Part shown: positions 34,241 through 35,235 of the stretch, in pieces
How positions within the stretch are numbered: the first letter of the stretch is position 1
How the letters are laid out: each line of letters begins with the position of its first letter
NCBI GenBank assembly: GCA_964345075.1
Contig: CAYFPS010000027.1
Coordinates: forward strand, 1-35,235
Reading direction: 5' to 3'
Source of the DNA: CAYFPS01 sp964345075
Lineage (GTDB): Bacteria > CAIWAD01
DNA: 35,235 nucleotides
Program-made: the position numbers and the translations under genes
Notes under the pieces: generated by a model
Told to the model about the DNA's origin: nothing
Database searches by the model: none
What the model saw: the letters and a program-made list of their open reading frames with translations, nothing else

Positions 34241-34679
34241 GCAAGCGCGAGCTGGCTGAGCATTTGATCGCCGCCTATCGGGTCAGTTAGCGCAGAGCTG
34301 CCTCGGTGATTGGTTTGCAACGATCAACCCTTCGCTACGAAGAGCATCGCCAGAATGACCGGGCGGTTCGAAAACGGATCCTTGAAATTGCCGAAACGCG
34401 GATACGCTATGGACATCAGCGGATTCATACGCTGCTGAAGCGGGAGGGCTGGCCGGACAATCACAAGAGGACATGGCAGATCTACAAGGAAAAAGGGCTG
34501 AACCTGCGCCGGAAGCGTCCCCGGCGACGCGCTGCGGCGGCTCAGCGCTCAGGTCGGCCAAAGACTCAAGAAATCAACGAAAGCTATTTGATGGATTTCG
34601 TGGCCGACCAGCTCTTCAATCGGCGGAGAATCAGAGCACTGACTGTAATCGATAATTTTAGCCGAGAATGCCAGGCGAT
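34212..34679 (+). pseudogene. IS3 OrfB, nonsense and 3' truncated
   Basis: Read after the A5GC slip: ALRPACKRELAEHLIAAYRV, then a TAG at 34288-34290, then RRAASVIGLQRSTLRYEEHR, the HTH_21 part IRYGHQRIHTLLKREGW, and the start of the rve core (DFVADQLFNRRRIRALTVID, NFSRECQA). The frame ends at the IS256 junction, so only the first catalytic Asp region remains. The premature stop replaces what I expect to be Gln (CAG to TAG). Confidence 0.82.
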
Positions 34680-34804
34680 GGGTTGTGTCCCGATATTTGT
34701 GCAAAAGTGGGATTGAGCGTGGCCGTTAGCGCTTATGCTTGAAAAAGGGCGGGCCATGGTTTTCCTTGACGTTTCAACCACAAAACGATCGAGGAGAACA
34801 CACC

Positions 34805-35235
34805 ATGACCCAAAACGAGAGTACGCCAATCGCTGGACGCTTGCAAGAGGCGCTTTCCGACAATCCGGATTTCTTGCTTGGATTGCTTGAACGGGCCTTG
34901 CAGCGGATGCTGGAGAGCGAGTTCTCCGAGACTCTTGGGGCCGAGCCCCATCAACGGATTGAAAGCCGAACCGGGTATAGATGTGGCTACTACGACCGTA
35001 GTCTGGTGACCGGCTGTCCACTGGGGTGGACAGCGTGCCGAAAGCGATTTCGCTTTCGGCACACGATTCAAAGGTGTGCGCTTTTCGACCGAGCTCTTTG
35101 CACGCTATCAGTGCAGCGAAAAGGCCTTGCTGCTGGCCCTTCTGGAATCCTGGGTTTGCGGCGTGTCCACGCGCAAGGTGAAGCGAATCACGGAAGACCT
35201 GTGCGGCATTTCGGTTTCCAAATCCACGGTATCCA
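34805..35235 (+). pseudogene. IS256 (Mutator)-family transposase, disrupted and partial
   Basis: N-terminal MTQNESTPIAGRL ... LERALQRMLESEFSETLGAE and RTGYRCGYYDRSLVT match the family. In another frame after the hairpins at 35013-35062 it resumes as RFSTELFARYQCSEKAL and GVSTRKVKRITEDLCG. The region in between (expected RVGxLELRVPKDRxG) is replaced by two abutting perfect hairpins and is about 20 bases longer than I expect. The DDE residues lie beyond the window. Confidence 0.78.
35013..35062. repeat. Two abutting perfect hairpins inside the IS256 transposase
   Basis: GCTGTCCAC (35013-35021) pairs with GTGGACAGC (35026-35034), loop TGGG. Immediately next, GTGCCGAAAGCGA (35035-35047) pairs with TCGCTTTCGGCAC (35050-35062), loop TT. 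Both are exact. They coincide with the loss of reading frame in the transposase. Confidence 0.9.

Larger units (their letters stand above)
33886..34679 (+). mobile_element. IS3-family element, truncated by an IS256-family element
   Basis: The left end TGACCTCCCC (33886) matches the terminal word of the IS3 element at the other end of the window. orfA begins at ATG 33967 (GGGAGG upstream). orfB follows after an AAAAAGC slip sequence and is cut at about 34679 within the rve domain, where an IS256-type end begins. Confidence 0.8.
34680..35235 (+). mobile_element. IS256-family element, left part (runs off the window)
   Basis: The end GGGTTGTGTCC at 34680 is typical of IS256-family ends. ATG 34805 with GAGGAGA upstream starts the mutator-type transposase. 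The right part lies outside the window. Confidence 0.78.

Overview
The window looks like a scaffold (129 unknown bases at 10913-11041) from a GC-rich, Gram-negative, uncultured-type bacterium. A secreted protein at 23062-23829 ends in a beta-rich sorting domain opening with NPFNPST. Such tails are typical of candidate phyla around the FCB superphylum. A periplasmic DsbD-like protein and a pentaheme cytochrome c fit an envelope with a periplasm. I would not name a genus.

Layout. (1) 1-1652: a possible gene tail, a decayed IS3-family element, and a metallophosphoesterase fragment cut by that element. (2) 2114-6676: an intact 5'(3')-deoxyribonucleotidase, an unknown protein with an internal duplication, a WYL-type regulator with two frameshifts and a 42-bp tandem duplication, and an AAA+ ATPase with one extra G. 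(3) 6788-13522: a plus-strand run of mostly unrecognised genes, four chained by ATGA overlaps. It includes a possible macrodomain-like protein, a dual-specificity-type phosphatase crossing the gap, and a 589-aa coiled-coil protein. (4) 13643-15311: three compact unknown genes on the minus strand. (5) 15290-18263: a 5'-truncated sigma-54 activator remnant, a DUF1232 protein, a helix-turn-helix protein and a tyrosine integrase. Regions 2-5 read as an accessory, possibly integrated and defence-like, region.

(6) 18383-25287 is ordinary chromosome: AlkA-type glycosylase, DsbD N-domain-like and redoxin pair, cytochrome c with two in-frame stops, sorted secreted protein, VOC protein, and a Gfo/Idh/MocA oxidoreductase. 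(7) 25288-26136 is a gene-free block of heptamer-type repeats and stacked perfect hairpins. (8) 26137-33545 is a surface-polysaccharide locus: sugar aminotransferase, three glycosyltransferases, a heparinase II/III-like protein and a PaaK/CapK-like enzyme. Its last three genes (30.1-33.5 kb) are strikingly AT-rich and probably acquired. (9) 33737-35235 holds nested insertion-sequence wrecks: an IS3 element cut by an IS256-family element that runs off the edge.

The strongest unexplained signals are: (a) the word GTATCAC/GTGATAC, hand-counted 21 times in 18.4-29.9 kb but only 3 times in 1-18.4 kb and 0 times in 30-35.2 kb, lying in several reading frames and both orientations; (b) the hairpin and repeat block upstream of the aminotransferase; (c) the coupled gene chain of unknown families at 6.8-13.5 kb. 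Several single-base indels and nonsense codons in the accessory genes mean either decay or sequence error. Which one must be settled from reads.
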